Assembly (NCBI GenBank): GCA_963837635.1
Contig: CAWINY010000007.1
Location: 930,001-994,000 of the forward strand
Direction of reading: 5' to 3'
DNA length: 64,000 bases
Source: CAWINY01 sp963837635
Lineage (GTDB): Bacteria > Acidobacteriota > Terriglobia > Terriglobales > Acidobacteriaceae
This document shows positions 35,185 to 43,043 of this stretch, one piece after another. Every line of letters begins with the position of its first letter. The stretch's first letter is position 1. The notes beneath the pieces are model-generated. The model was not told where the DNA came from, made no database searches, and worked only from the letters and a program-made list of their open reading frames with translations. A program made the translations under genes and the position numbers.

Positions 35185-35309
35185 GATGATTTCTGATTTC
35201 TGATTTGAACGGCCTACCGCGGATTACACGGATCGGGAACGGATTTGCGCTGATCTAAACAAAATAATCCCTGTTAATCCGTGCATGATCCGCGAGATCC
35301 GCGGTAAGC
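35185..35309. repeat. Inverted micro-repeat element, ACCGCGGATTA type (copy 1)
   Basis: The left arm, from 35215, reads TACCGCGGATTACACGGATC and the right arm (35276-35308) reads AATCCGTGCATGATCC and ATCCGCGGTAAGC. The 5' shoulder has GATTTCTGATTTCTGATTTG. Confidence 0.88.
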
Positions 35310-35349
35310 GCCTTCTGCTCACTGAAATGTCAGCTCTTCAATCTTCGGT

Positions 35350-35476
35350 TGATGATTTCTGATTTTTAATTTGAACGGCCTACCGCGGATTAGACGGATC
35401 GGGAACGGATTTGCGCTGATCTAAAACAAAAGAATCCGTGTTAATCCGTGCATGATCCGCGAGATCCGCGGTAAGC
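35350..35476. repeat. Inverted micro-repeat element, ACCGCGGATTA type (copy 2)
   Basis: This is a near-identical direct duplicate of copy 1, about 165 bases further on, including the GATTTCTGATTT shoulder. It differs by a few substitutions (TTAGACGG for TTACACGG) and a one-base insertion in the A-rich centre. The duplication is therefore recent or kept uniform. Confidence 0.9.
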
Positions 35477-35502
35477 CTTTTGCGGAAGCCAGAAACGCCT
35501 TC

Positions 35503-35563
35503 TGGTCGGCCGACCACTGGCCATGGGCCACTGAGCACTGACCACTGGCCACTAACCACTGCT
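35503..35563. repeat. Micro-repeat run, GGCCACTGACCACTGG type
   Basis: A tandem run of GACCACTGGCCA / GGCCACTGAGCA-like units ends at the stop of the TPR gene. The opposite arm is not obvious here; the unit is the same as in the elements at 13473-13594 and 36861-36930. Confidence 0.75.
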
Positions 35564-36761
35564 ACGGGTTCAGCGGAGTCGGCGCGGTCTGGTTCTGCAC
35601 CGGGGGCGTGGATTGCTCGTCTTCGGGAACGGGCTGGTTGTTCCGTTGCTTCAGGACAATCGGTCCGCCCTGCTGGCGTTTGGATTCCAGATCGGCTTGC
35701 ATGCGCTGATCCACGCTGGCGTCGCTCTCATTGGCCACAAAGCCGATCTTGCGTCCCTCGTCGGCGTGTCGCGTGGCGAGGGCAACGCGAGAATCCTTGT
35801 GTTTAGCGTCGCGGGCCCGTTCATAGTAGAACTCGGCGGTTTCCTTGTCCCCGTCCATCTCGGCGAGATACCCCATATTGTTGAGCGTGAAGGCGTCTTC
35901 CGGGTCGAGCTTGTAGGCCTGCTCAAAGAAGTTGCGCGCCGCCTTGCGATCGTTGCGGTTCAGCGCCGACACGGCCTGAGTGTTGAGCCGCGCCACCCGG
36001 GCCTGAGTCGAGGATTCCTCCCGCATCAGCTTATCCAGCTTGCGCGCGTTGTCGGCGGCGACCTCGCTGATGTGCCGGCCACGCCAGTTGGGATTGACGG
36101 CGACCATGATTGTCTCGTCCGAATGCAGATCGGCTGAAGCGTGATAGGAGGCCAACGCCGATTCGTAGTCGCCCTGTTTTTCCTTGGCGAAGCCCATGTT
36201 GTTCAGGCTGAACGGATTCTTGGGATCGATCTGCAGCGCCTTGTGCAGGAGTTCGTCCGCCTCCGGGGCGCGATCCTTGCGGAGCAGGCCGATGGCCTCC
36301 ACGTTGAGCCGGTTGACCTGCAAGCCAGTCTCTTCGGTGTTTCCCGCGACGGCGGCCACGGTTTTGCCCTTCAGATCCTTATCCGTAGACATATCGATCA
36401 TGGCATCGGAGGTATGGTCGGCGGAGAGATCGTAATAGCGCTGGGCGCGGTCGATGTCGCCCTCTAACTCGGACATGTAGCCCAGGTTGTTGAGCGTGAA
36501 GGGATCGTTGGGATCGATCAGGTAGGCCTTATAGAACAACTGCTTGGCTTTCTTGTAGTCGTGCTTCTCCAGGGCCTTGACGCCGTCGCGGTTGTACTGC
36601 TGCACGGGCGTGGGCTTGTTGCGCTTGGGAAGAGGGATGCGCAGATCCTTGTCTTTTGCGAACGCAGCGGTCGCCATGGTCAGCGCGAGAAGCGCAATCC
36701 AAAGCTGACGAGGAATGGATTTCAATACAACGCGAAGTTGGGGAACAGGAACCAAATTCAT
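35562..36761 (-). CDS. Exported TPR protein
   Basis: This 399-residue protein has an N-terminal signal (LWIALLALTMATAAFA, cleavage near residue 35). Three similar blocks each carry TPR helices ending in a Leu-Asn-Asn-Met/Leu-Gly turn (NDPFTLNNLGYMSELEGDID, NPFSLNNMGFAKEKQGDY and DAFTLNNMGYLAEMDGDKE), at about 90-115, 190-215 and 285-310. Between blocks is a conserved segment with GRHISEVAADN or GKTVAAVAGN. The tail is Pro/Gln-rich. It is likely periplasmic and involved in protein contacts; no specific function is evident. Micro-repeat runs lie just beyond both ends. Confidence 0.85.
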   Translation of the reverse strand: MNLVPVPQLRVVLKSIPRQLWIALLALTMATAAFAKDKDLRIPLPKRNKPTPVQQYNRDGVKALEKHDYKKAKQLFYKAYLIDPNDPFTLNNLGYMSELEGDIDRAQRYYDLSADHTSDAMIDMSTDKDLKGKTVAAVAGNTEETGLQVNRLNVEAIGLLRKDRAPEADELLHKALQIDPKNPFSLNNMGFAKEKQGDYESALASYHASADLHSDETIMVAVNPNWRGRHISEVAADNARKLDKLMREESSTQARVARLNTQAVSALNRNDRKAARNFFEQAYKLDPEDAFTLNNMGYLAEMDGDKETAEFYYERARDAKHKDSRVALATRHADEGRKIGFVANESDASVDQRMQADLESKRQQGGPIVLKQRNNQPVPEDEQSTPPVQNQTAPTPLNP

Positions 36762-36860
36762 GAAACCTCCGGCTCCGAAACCCCAACGAGGCGAGGCGCT
36801 GGGGTTGGGAGCAGCCCTGCACTTCTATTGAGGTGAGTCAGGCCTCGCGCGTTGCCCAAC

Positions 36861-36930
36861 CCCAGTGGGCAGTAGGCAGTGCTCAGTATGCGGTGGAATC
36901 GGTTCTGACCACTGGCCACCGGCCACTAGG
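36861..36930. repeat. Inverted micro-repeat element, CAGTGGGCAGT/ACCACTGGCCAC type
   Basis: The left arm CCCAGTGGGCAGTAGGCAGT (36861-36880 and onward) faces the right arm GACCACTGGCCACCGGCCAC (36907-36926). It lies between the divergent TPR and DUF5666 genes. Confidence 0.8.
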
Positions 36931-36982
36931 AGAGAACTCGGAGCACACGGCGGGCATCCAAAGAACCGGACTGGAGCTCGGC

Positions 36983-37966
36983 ATGAAATTTTGGTTTTTT
37001 CCAGTATTTGTTCCCCTGACACTGGGATTGGTGCTCGCGGGAGCGGCGGCCCAGCAATCGCAGCTTTCCAACCAGCAGCAATCCATCGCCGAACAGGAAC
37101 CAAGTGCGGAGCAACAGGCTGCCGCAGACGAGCCCGTAACCACCGGGATCCTGCCGGCCGCGCCGCGCGGGCAAGCCGTCAAGAACGAGCCCGATCCGCT
37201 GCTGGAGGTTCCTCCTATGCCCCAGGGCAAGGTTTCGCTGGTGGGCGGAACCGTGGACAAGATCGACCGCGTCCGCGAGCGCCTAGTGGTACACGCGTTT
37301 CGCGGTCCCAAGATAAGGGTTGCCTTCGATGAGCGAACCCATATCTACCGCGACGGGGTGGAAACCACCATGCTCGGCATCCACAAGGGTGACCGGATTT
37401 ACGTGGACACCATGCTCGACAAGGACGGCGTGTTTGCCAGGAACATCCGAGTCGAAACCGAAGGTTCGGTGGTCGATGCGCGCGGGCAGGTGATTTCCTA
37501 CGACCCGCGAAGTGGATCCATGACCCTGCGCGACGAGCTTTCCGCGCAGGCTGTCAGTTTCGGCGTGAACGCGAACACCCGCGTCATTCGCAGTCCGGGA
37601 GGCTCAGTTGGAATGGCTGACCAGGCCGGATCGAATTCCGATCTGCAGCCCGGAGCCCTGGTTACCGTGCAGTTTGTCACCGGCAAGGGTGAGCATGGCC
37701 AGGCGAGGGAGATCAAGGTACTGGCCTCTCCCGGCATGGCATTCACCTTCGCCGGCAAGGTCACCCACTTGGATCTGAGCCACGGCCTGTTAGCGGTGCA
37801 CAACGATACCGACAGCCGCACCTATGACATCGTTTTCCCGCGGCAGATGGCCGCAGCCGATCTCGGAATAGGATCCGACGTGCGGGTCGACGCAGTTTTC
37901 AATGGGAAGGGCTATACGGCGCGTACGATTCAGATGCTGGGGCGCCGGGTAACAGGTAACAGGTAA
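36983..37966 (+). CDS. Exported DUF5666-like beta-domain protein
   Basis: The start at 36983 places GGAG seven bases upstream and a signal peptide (MKFWFFPVFVPLTLGLVLAG, cleavage after AAA near residue 23) at the N-terminus, giving 327 residues; longer frames run through a repeat element. After a Gln/Glu-rich linker come repeated small beta domains with VSLVGGTVDKIDRVRERLVV, GSVVDARGQVISYDPRSGSM and FTFAGKVTHLDLSHGLLAVH, the style of DUF5666. Function is unknown. The final codons and the stop lie inside a GGTAACA tandem repeat, so the C-terminus RRVTGNR is repeat-derived. Confidence 0.78.
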   Translation: MKFWFFPVFVPLTLGLVLAGAAAQQSQLSNQQQSIAEQEPSAEQQAAADEPVTTGILPAAPRGQAVKNEPDPLLEVPPMPQGKVSLVGGTVDKIDRVRERLVVHAFRGPKIRVAFDERTHIYRDGVETTMLGIHKGDRIYVDTMLDKDGVFARNIRVETEGSVVDARGQVISYDPRSGSMTLRDELSAQAVSFGVNANTRVIRSPGGSVGMADQAGSNSDLQPGALVTVQFVTGKGEHGQAREIKVLASPGMAFTFAGKVTHLDLSHGLLAVHNDTDSRTYDIVFPRQMAAADLGIGSDVRVDAVFNGKGYTARTIQMLGRRVTGNR

Positions 37967-38023
37967 CAGGTAACAGGTTTGCGCATTCGCTGCCTGGTAC
38001 CTGATACCTGGTACCTGATACCC
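37946..38023. repeat. Inverted micro-repeat element, GGTAACA / GGTACCTGATACC type
   Basis: There are four tandem GGTAACA units at 37948-37976 on the left and CTGGTACCTGATACC twice at 37993-38022 on the right. The arms are related but not fully complementary. The left arm contains the stop codon of the DUF5666-like gene. Confidence 0.85.
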
Positions 38024-38027
38024 CGAA

Positions 38028-38447
38028 CTACGGTCTTTTCAGCAGAATTCCCGCCAGGAATGCGGCGATCCCCGCCAGCAGCCACTCCACCCGCCACATT
38101 TGCACCGCCTGCCAGTCAAGAACCGAATTCGCCGTGTAGATAAAGCCGGTGGTGATAGCGGCGAGCACGCAAGTAATGCCCACGATAAAGGCAACCAACG
38201 ATCCGATGGTCAAACCTAGGACATCGGTGATGACCTTAATGTCCAGCCAGTGTGCCAGTCCCGCAGCGCCGCCGACCGGTTCGCTGCCGCGCTCGGCGCC
38301 GCAGACGTAACAGAAGCGGGCACCCATCACGTACTCGGTGCCGCAGCGGTCGCACAGTTCGGCTTGGCTGCGCACGGCAGTCATCGGTTGCGGCTCGGGA
38401 GGACGCCAGTATTCCTGCTGTTCAACATTATGGGCGACTTCCGACAT
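38028..38447 (-). CDS. Zinc-ribbon membrane protein
   Basis: The start at 38447 (MSEVAHNVEQQEYW) gives 139 residues. A zinc ribbon CDRCGTEYVMGARFCYVCG occupies about residues 32-50. Two hydrophobic helices follow: LGLTIGSLVAFIVGITCVLA (about 77-96) and VEWLLAGIAAFLAGILL at the C-terminus. N-terminal zinc ribbons on small membrane proteins are common and usually of unknown function. It converges with the DUF5666-like gene across a micro-repeat element. Confidence 0.75.
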   Translation of the reverse strand: MSEVAHNVEQQEYWRPPEPQPMTAVRSQAELCDRCGTEYVMGARFCYVCGAERGSEPVGGAAGLAHWLDIKVITDVLGLTIGSLVAFIVGITCVLAAITTGFIYTANSVLDWQAVQMWRVEWLLAGIAAFLAGILLKRP

Positions 38448-38593
38448 GACCATGGCCTCCCGCCCTCAAACGGAGCAACTGGGATGCCAATGAGATTTCT
38501 AGGTCATAACATCAAGGAGGGAAAGGAGTTGTGCCTCGCGGTACCAGTCGGCCGGGTGGCCGCGAGGCAACAATTACCGGTAAGAACTGCTGG

Positions 38594-38821
38594 TCAGCTT
38601 CGTTTCGGCATCCGCACCACCTTGGCATTGGGGGTGGCACGCTGCCAAAAACCCAGCAGAATCAGCTCGGCGCTGGTAAAGCTCAGGTTCCCTGGACGGG
38701 CGGAGCCGTCATTGAAGATGTGCTCATCCAGTAGTAAATGGAGTCGCGTTACGGAAATGCCAAGGTAGTCGGCCGCCTCGGCTTCCGTGTAATATTCCCG
38801 TTTCGTATTGGTATTATGCAT
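38594..38821 (-). CDS. Small MerR/excisionase-type DNA-binding protein
   Basis: With ATG 38821 (MHNTNTKREYYTEAEAADYL) the protein has 75 residues. The YTEAEAADYLGISVTRLHLL segment is a winged-helix/MerR-like helix-turn-helix as found in HTH_17 excisionase proteins; the rest ends in a basic RMPKRS. Proteins of this type bind DNA as recombination directionality factors or small regulators. No integrase or prophage gene is adjacent. It overlaps no other supported gene and is transcribed away from the TPR gene at 38909. Confidence 0.7.
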   Translation of the reverse strand: MHNTNTKREYYTEAEAADYLGISVTRLHLLLDEHIFNDGSARPGNLSFTSAELILLGFWQRATPNAKVVRMPKRS

Positions 38822-38908
38822 GGAGGATTCCCCTCCCATGGGGCGCAAATCCTTTGTACCCCTTCTACTCTGGATGCCATATCAGGTAAACTGCTGGAAG
38901 CCCACGTC

Positions 38909-40171
38909 ATGAAACCCTATCGAAGTAACCATTGGGCTCTGTTCCATCCTCGGGAAAAGGCCATAACCCTGCTGTTTCTCGCTTTCTCCCTGGTTACCTC
39001 GGCTGCCGGGGCGGGCAGGCCTGTCGCCCCAATCGAGGCCATTGCCGCCAAACTCACCCTCGATTCCGCCACCCGCGCCGGTTCCGAGTACTTCTACAAC
39101 ATGGAGTACGACAAGGCGATCAGCTCCTACGAGAAGGTCGCCCAAGCCCATCCCAACGATCCTTTTGCGGTCAACCACTTACTGACTGCCGTGCTCTTCA
39201 AGGAGCTGTACCGGATCGGGGCGCTGGACAGCGAGCTATATGCCAAGAACAACTTCCTCGACAGCAAGCACTTACCGGTAGACCCGAACACGTCCAAGCG
39301 AATCAAGGAGCTGATGGACCGCGCCTTGGCTCTCACGCAAGCGCGCCAGGCAGCCGACCCAAATGACGCAGACGCGCTCTACGCCCGCGGGGTAACTTAC
39401 GGAAGCAAAGCTCTTTACATGGGCTTGGTGGATAAGGCTTGGTTCCCGGCGCTACGCGCGGCGCTGGCGGCGCGGCGCGACCACGAGCGCGTACTGGAGC
39501 TGAATCCCGGCTACACCGATGCGGAGTTTCTGGTCGGCGTCCACAACTATGTGATCGGCAGCGTTAGCTGGGGGGTTAAGGTGGCTGCGGCGGTGGTGGG
39601 CATCAGCGGCAGCAAGAAAAAGGGAATCCAGCAGCTCTACGACGCCGCCAATCATGGCACCGAGACCACGGCGGACGCCAAGATCGCCCTCTCGATGTTC
39701 CTGCGCCGCGAGCAGCGTTACCCGGAAGCCATCAGCCTGATTGGCAGCCTGGTGCAGGAATATCCCAGGAACTTTCTGATAGCCCTGGAACATGCAAACC
39801 TGCTGAACGCGGCGGGTAAGGGCCCGGAGGCGATTGCCGCCTACCACCATCTGCTCAGCGTGGGCCACACCGGCGCCTATTACGAGCCGCGGTTGGGGCA
39901 GGCGGCCTACGGATTGGCTGAGGCTCTGCGCGGCCAGCACGACTTTCAGGGCGCGGCCGAAGCCTACGAGCAGGTGCAGACTTATAAATCCGTGGATCCG
40001 GAGTTGCGCGACCGCGCCAATTTAGCCGCAGGCGAGATGTATGACCTGCTCGAACAACGCGACTCCGCCGTCGAGCGCTACAAGGCGGTGATCGCGGCAG
40101 ACGGTGACTCCTGGCGCGCCGAAATTGCCCGCAAGCGGCTCAAGACGGCTTATAAGTTACCCAAGGGATAG
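38909..40171 (+). CDS. Exported TPR protein
   Basis: The start at 38909 gives 420 residues with a signal peptide AITLLFLAFSLVTSAAGAG (cleavage near residue 36); longer frames cross the divergent regulator. TPR-like helices include GSEYFYNMEYDKAISSYEKV (about 60), AKIALSMFLRREQRYPEAIS (about 255) and GLAEALRGQHDFQGAAEAYE (about 340), closing with RYKAVIAADGDSWRAEIARK. It is likely periplasmic and its function is unknown. It ends seven bases before a micro-repeat element. Confidence 0.82.
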   Translation: MKPYRSNHWALFHPREKAITLLFLAFSLVTSAAGAGRPVAPIEAIAAKLTLDSATRAGSEYFYNMEYDKAISSYEKVAQAHPNDPFAVNHLLTAVLFKELYRIGALDSELYAKNNFLDSKHLPVDPNTSKRIKELMDRALALTQARQAADPNDADALYARGVTYGSKALYMGLVDKAWFPALRAALAARRDHERVLELNPGYTDAEFLVGVHNYVIGSVSWGVKVAAAVVGISGSKKKGIQQLYDAANHGTETTADAKIALSMFLRREQRYPEAISLIGSLVQEYPRNFLIALEHANLLNAAGKGPEAIAAYHHLLSVGHTGAYYEPRLGQAAYGLAEALRGQHDFQGAAEAYEQVQTYKSVDPELRDRANLAAGEMYDLLEQRDSAVERYKAVIAADGDSWRAEIARKRLKTAYKLPKG

Positions 40172-40177
40172 TTTTTC

Positions 40178-40284
40178 CACCGCGGATTTACACGGAAAAA
40201 ACACGGATGAACGCGGATTCATTTTAGAAGAACCTTATCCGCGTAAATCCCTCCCAATCCGTGCCATCCGCGGTAAGGTTTTGC
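40178..40284. repeat. Inverted micro-repeat element, ACCGCGGATTTACACGG type
   Basis: The left arm CACCGCGGATTTACACGG and GAACGCGGATTC face the right arm TATCCGCGTAAATCCC, CAATCCGTGCC and ATCCGCGGTAAGG. It is related to the pair at 35185-35476. It lies between convergent genes. Confidence 0.85.
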
Positions 40285-40299
40285 GGTTTCCACTTCGAA

Positions 40300-41499
40300 T
40301 CAAGCCGCTAACAGATTCCTGCGAATCCACTCTTCTATCCGGTCGAGGCCTTGGTTGATGTTCTCGACCGAGTTGGCGATCGAGAAGCGCAGGTAGCCTT
40401 CGCCAAAGACGCCAAAGGCGGTGCCGGAGAGCACGGCCACGCCCGCCTGCTCGAGCAGCGCGTCGGCCAGCGGCTTCGATCTCCAGCCGGTCGCCGTGAT
40501 GTTCGGGAAGGCATAGAAGGCGCCGTGCGGCGAGCGGCAGGAAAATCCCTGGATGCGGTTGATCCGAGCCATGAACACGTCGCGGCGGCGCTGAAATTCA
40601 TCTCGCATGCGGCTGACGGACGATTGCTCGCCGCTAATCGCTTCCAGGCCCGCTTTCTGCGTGAAACTGGCGGTGCACGAGGTGCAGTTGGTCACCAGGC
40701 GCGCGATGTGGGTGGCAAGGTCGGCGCGCATCACCCCATAACCCATGCGCCAACCGGTCATGGCATAGCTTTTGGAGAAGCCGTCCAGCAGGATGGTGCG
40801 CTCCTTGAAACCGTCTTCCGACAGGATGGAATAGTGCTCTCCCTCGAAGATGAGGCGGCTGTAGATTTCGTCCGAGAGCACCATGAGGTCGCGATCGCCG
40901 ATGACGGCGGCGATGTCGCGAATATCGTTTCTGGTCAGCACCGCGCCGATCGGATTCTGCGGCGAATTGAGGATGATGAGCTTGGTGCGTTCACTGATCA
41001 GGTCGGCGAGTTCGTTGACATCGAGCCGAAAGTCGCGTTCTTCCCGCAGCGGAATGGGCACGGCGCGCGCGCCGACGAAGTTGATCATCGACTCGTAAAT
41101 CGGGAAGCCGGGGTTGGGGTAGATCACCTCGTCGCCGGGCTCGACCAAGGCAAGCATGCTGAAGAAGATGATCGGCTTGCCTCCGGGAACGACGACCACC
41201 TCCTCGGGCGAGACCGCGACTCCGCGGGAACGGGCGACCTCGCTGGCAATGGCTTGGCGCAAGTCGGGCAGCCCGGCGGAAGGGGTGTAATGAGTCCAGC
41301 CGTGGCGCAGGGCCTCCACGCCCGCCTCCACGATGTGGGACGGCGTGTCGAAGTCGGGCTCGCCGATCTCCAGGTGGACGATGTCCCGGCCTCTGGCCTC
41401 CAGGGAGCGGGCGCGAGCCAGCACCTCAAAGGCGGTCTCCGTGCCTAAATGCGACATCCGCTCGGCTAGGTGCAGTTCGCCTTTGACCTTCGTAACCAT
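40300..41499 (-). CDS. PLP-dependent aminotransferase, class I/II
   Basis: The 399-residue fold-type I aminotransferase has the Schiff-base Lys in LLDGFSKSYAMTGWRMGY (about 250), the cofactor Asn in ILNSPQNPIGAVLTRND, the Asp/Tyr pair in LSDEIYSRLIFEGEHY and the C-terminal carboxylate-binding Arg in GYLRFSIANSVEN. It resembles aspartate/aromatic-type (AspC-like, Thermus type) enzymes, but substrate cannot be fixed from sequence alone. It stands alone and is transcribed away from the MacB-like gene. Confidence 0.9.
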   Translation of the reverse strand: MVTKVKGELHLAERMSHLGTETAFEVLARARSLEARGRDIVHLEIGEPDFDTPSHIVEAGVEALRHGWTHYTPSAGLPDLRQAIASEVARSRGVAVSPEEVVVVPGGKPIIFFSMLALVEPGDEVIYPNPGFPIYESMINFVGARAVPIPLREERDFRLDVNELADLISERTKLIILNSPQNPIGAVLTRNDIRDIAAVIGDRDLMVLSDEIYSRLIFEGEHYSILSEDGFKERTILLDGFSKSYAMTGWRMGYGVMRADLATHIARLVTNCTSCTASFTQKAGLEAISGEQSSVSRMRDEFQRRRDVFMARINRIQGFSCRSPHGAFYAFPNITATGWRSKPLADALLEQAGVAVLSGTAFGVFGEGYLRFSIANSVENINQGLDRIEEWIRRNLLAA

Positions 41500-41666
41500 G
41501 GCAGGAGTCCGTGGAACTCGGCTTCCTAATCCTTGCGATGCGAATCCCTGCAGCGGGGATACAGAGAAAATGGGTGTCTAAGGCACCAAGGAGAGAGCCG
41601 TACGGTCCAAATTCCCGGTTGGTGATTGGCACCCCGCTGTCTGCATAAGGACAGCATTCGATGATT

Positions 41667-41713
41667 TTGATCGTATGCACCGCAGCCTTTATAATACTGA
41701 AAACAGTGTTCAG
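41667..41713 (+). promoter_or_regulatory. Strong sigma-70 promoter with an overlapping palindrome
   Basis: TTGATC at 41667-41672, a 17-base spacer and TATAAT at 41690-41695 form a near-consensus promoter for the permease gene. Directly after it, CTGAAAACAGTGTTCAG (41697-41713) is an imperfect inverted repeat covering the expected start point, as an operator for a TetR-like repressor would. No such regulator gene is in the window. The rest of the 41500-41846 gap shows nothing. Confidence 0.7.
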
Positions 41714-41846
41714 CGGTCGTATTGCGGTTCGGGCAGGCGATTAGCTTCGCTCACTGTTTGCCCGCGGTTGCTGTCCCGCCGCGATTTCGGCGCGCGTCCG
41801 CATTTTCGTCAGTGTGTACGTGATGTACTGGTTCGGGAAGGCGTGA

Positions 41847-43043
41847 GTGAACTACTCGGAAACCTGGAAACTGGCATTTGACGCGCTGCGGGCGAACAAG
41901 ATGAAAGCTCTGCTAACCATGCTGGGCGTCATTATCGGTAGTGGCGCGATCGTGCTGGTGGTGACGATAGGCCTTACCGGGCGGGGCTACATACTCTCCC
42001 AAATCGAAGGCGTAGGTTCGAACCTCGTCTATGCCTACCTAGTCAGCCCCGGAATCGGAAATCCGCGACCGCTCGGCGACGAGATTTCCCTCGCCGACGT
42101 GCAAGCTGTGCAGATGCTGCCCGAAGTGGTGGTTGCCGCCGGAACCCACGATGTTACCGCCACGGTCGTCATCGATGGCGCCGAGTACCCTGTCAGCCTA
42201 GTTGGAGTCACCGAGGGCTTCCAGCGCATTCGCAATCTAGTCATACTCAGCGGCCGGTATTTCGATGACATTGACATACAGTCCCACGCCCATGCCTGCC
42301 TGATCACACAGCATCTTGCCAATCGGCACCCCAACGAGGACCTGATTGGAAAAGACATGCACCTGGGTGAACTTCAGTGCACGATCATCGGCGTCTTCCG
42401 CGAGCGGGTCGAAACCTTTGGCCAATCTGAGATCGTACCCGACTCGGTGATCGTACCTTTTCCCCTGATGAAGTACTTCACCAGCCAGGAGTTCGTAAAG
42501 GTTCTCTATGCGCAGGCCGCCACTGCCGACGAGGTCCCCGGGGTGACTCGCATGGTGAGGGAACTGTTGCAGAATCGCCATAGATCTCAGGCGAAGTACG
42601 AAGCGGAAAACCTTACCTCCATTCTGGATACCGCCCGTAAGATTTCAACCGCACTCTCGATCGTGCTGCTGGCCATAGCCCTCATCGCGCTGGTGATCAG
42701 CGGTATCGGCATTATGAACATCATGCTGGTAACGGTCACCCAGCGTACGCGTGAAATCGGGATTCGCATGGCCATCGGAGCGCGCCGTTCGGAGATCCTG
42801 TGGCAATTCTTGCTTGAGGCATTCTTGATCGCCGGAACCGGAGCCCTGATTGGGGTCGGCTTGGCGGTTACTGGAGCTACCCTGGTGGAACTCTTGTTAC
42901 CCGAGGGTATGCGGCTGCCGATTTCATGGCTCTCCGTAGTGATTTCTTTGACAGTGTCCAGCCTCATCGGCATCCTGTTTGGGTATCTACCAGCAAGCCG
43001 TGCCGCCAAGCTTGAGCCGACCGAGGCGCTTCACTATGAGTAG
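41847..43043 (+). CDS. MacB/FtsX-type ABC transporter permease
   Basis: The 398-residue protein starts at GTG 41847 behind GGGAAGG. It has the MacB-type topology: TM1 near residue 20-45 (MKALLTMLGVIIGSGAIVLV), a large periplasmic domain (about 50-270), then three helices around 277, 325 and 360 with the conserved LVTVTQRTREIGIRMAIGA cytoplasmic loop and ending LEPTEALHYE. Such permeases pair with a LolD/MacB-like ATPase for lipoprotein, peptide or drug export; no ATPase is adjacent. The stop overlaps the next gene by eight bases. Confidence 0.88.
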   Translation: MNYSETWKLAFDALRANKMKALLTMLGVIIGSGAIVLVVTIGLTGRGYILSQIEGVGSNLVYAYLVSPGIGNPRPLGDEISLADVQAVQMLPEVVVAAGTHDVTATVVIDGAEYPVSLVGVTEGFQRIRNLVILSGRYFDDIDIQSHAHACLITQHLANRHPNEDLIGKDMHLGELQCTIIGVFRERVETFGQSEIVPDSVIVPFPLMKYFTSQEFVKVLYAQAATADEVPGVTRMVRELLQNRHRSQAKYEAENLTSILDTARKISTALSIVLLAIALIALVISGIGIMNIMLVTVTQRTREIGIRMAIGARRSEILWQFLLEAFLIAGTGALIGVGLAVTGATLVELLLPEGMRLPISWLSVVISLTVSSLIGILFGYLPASRAAKLEPTEALHYE

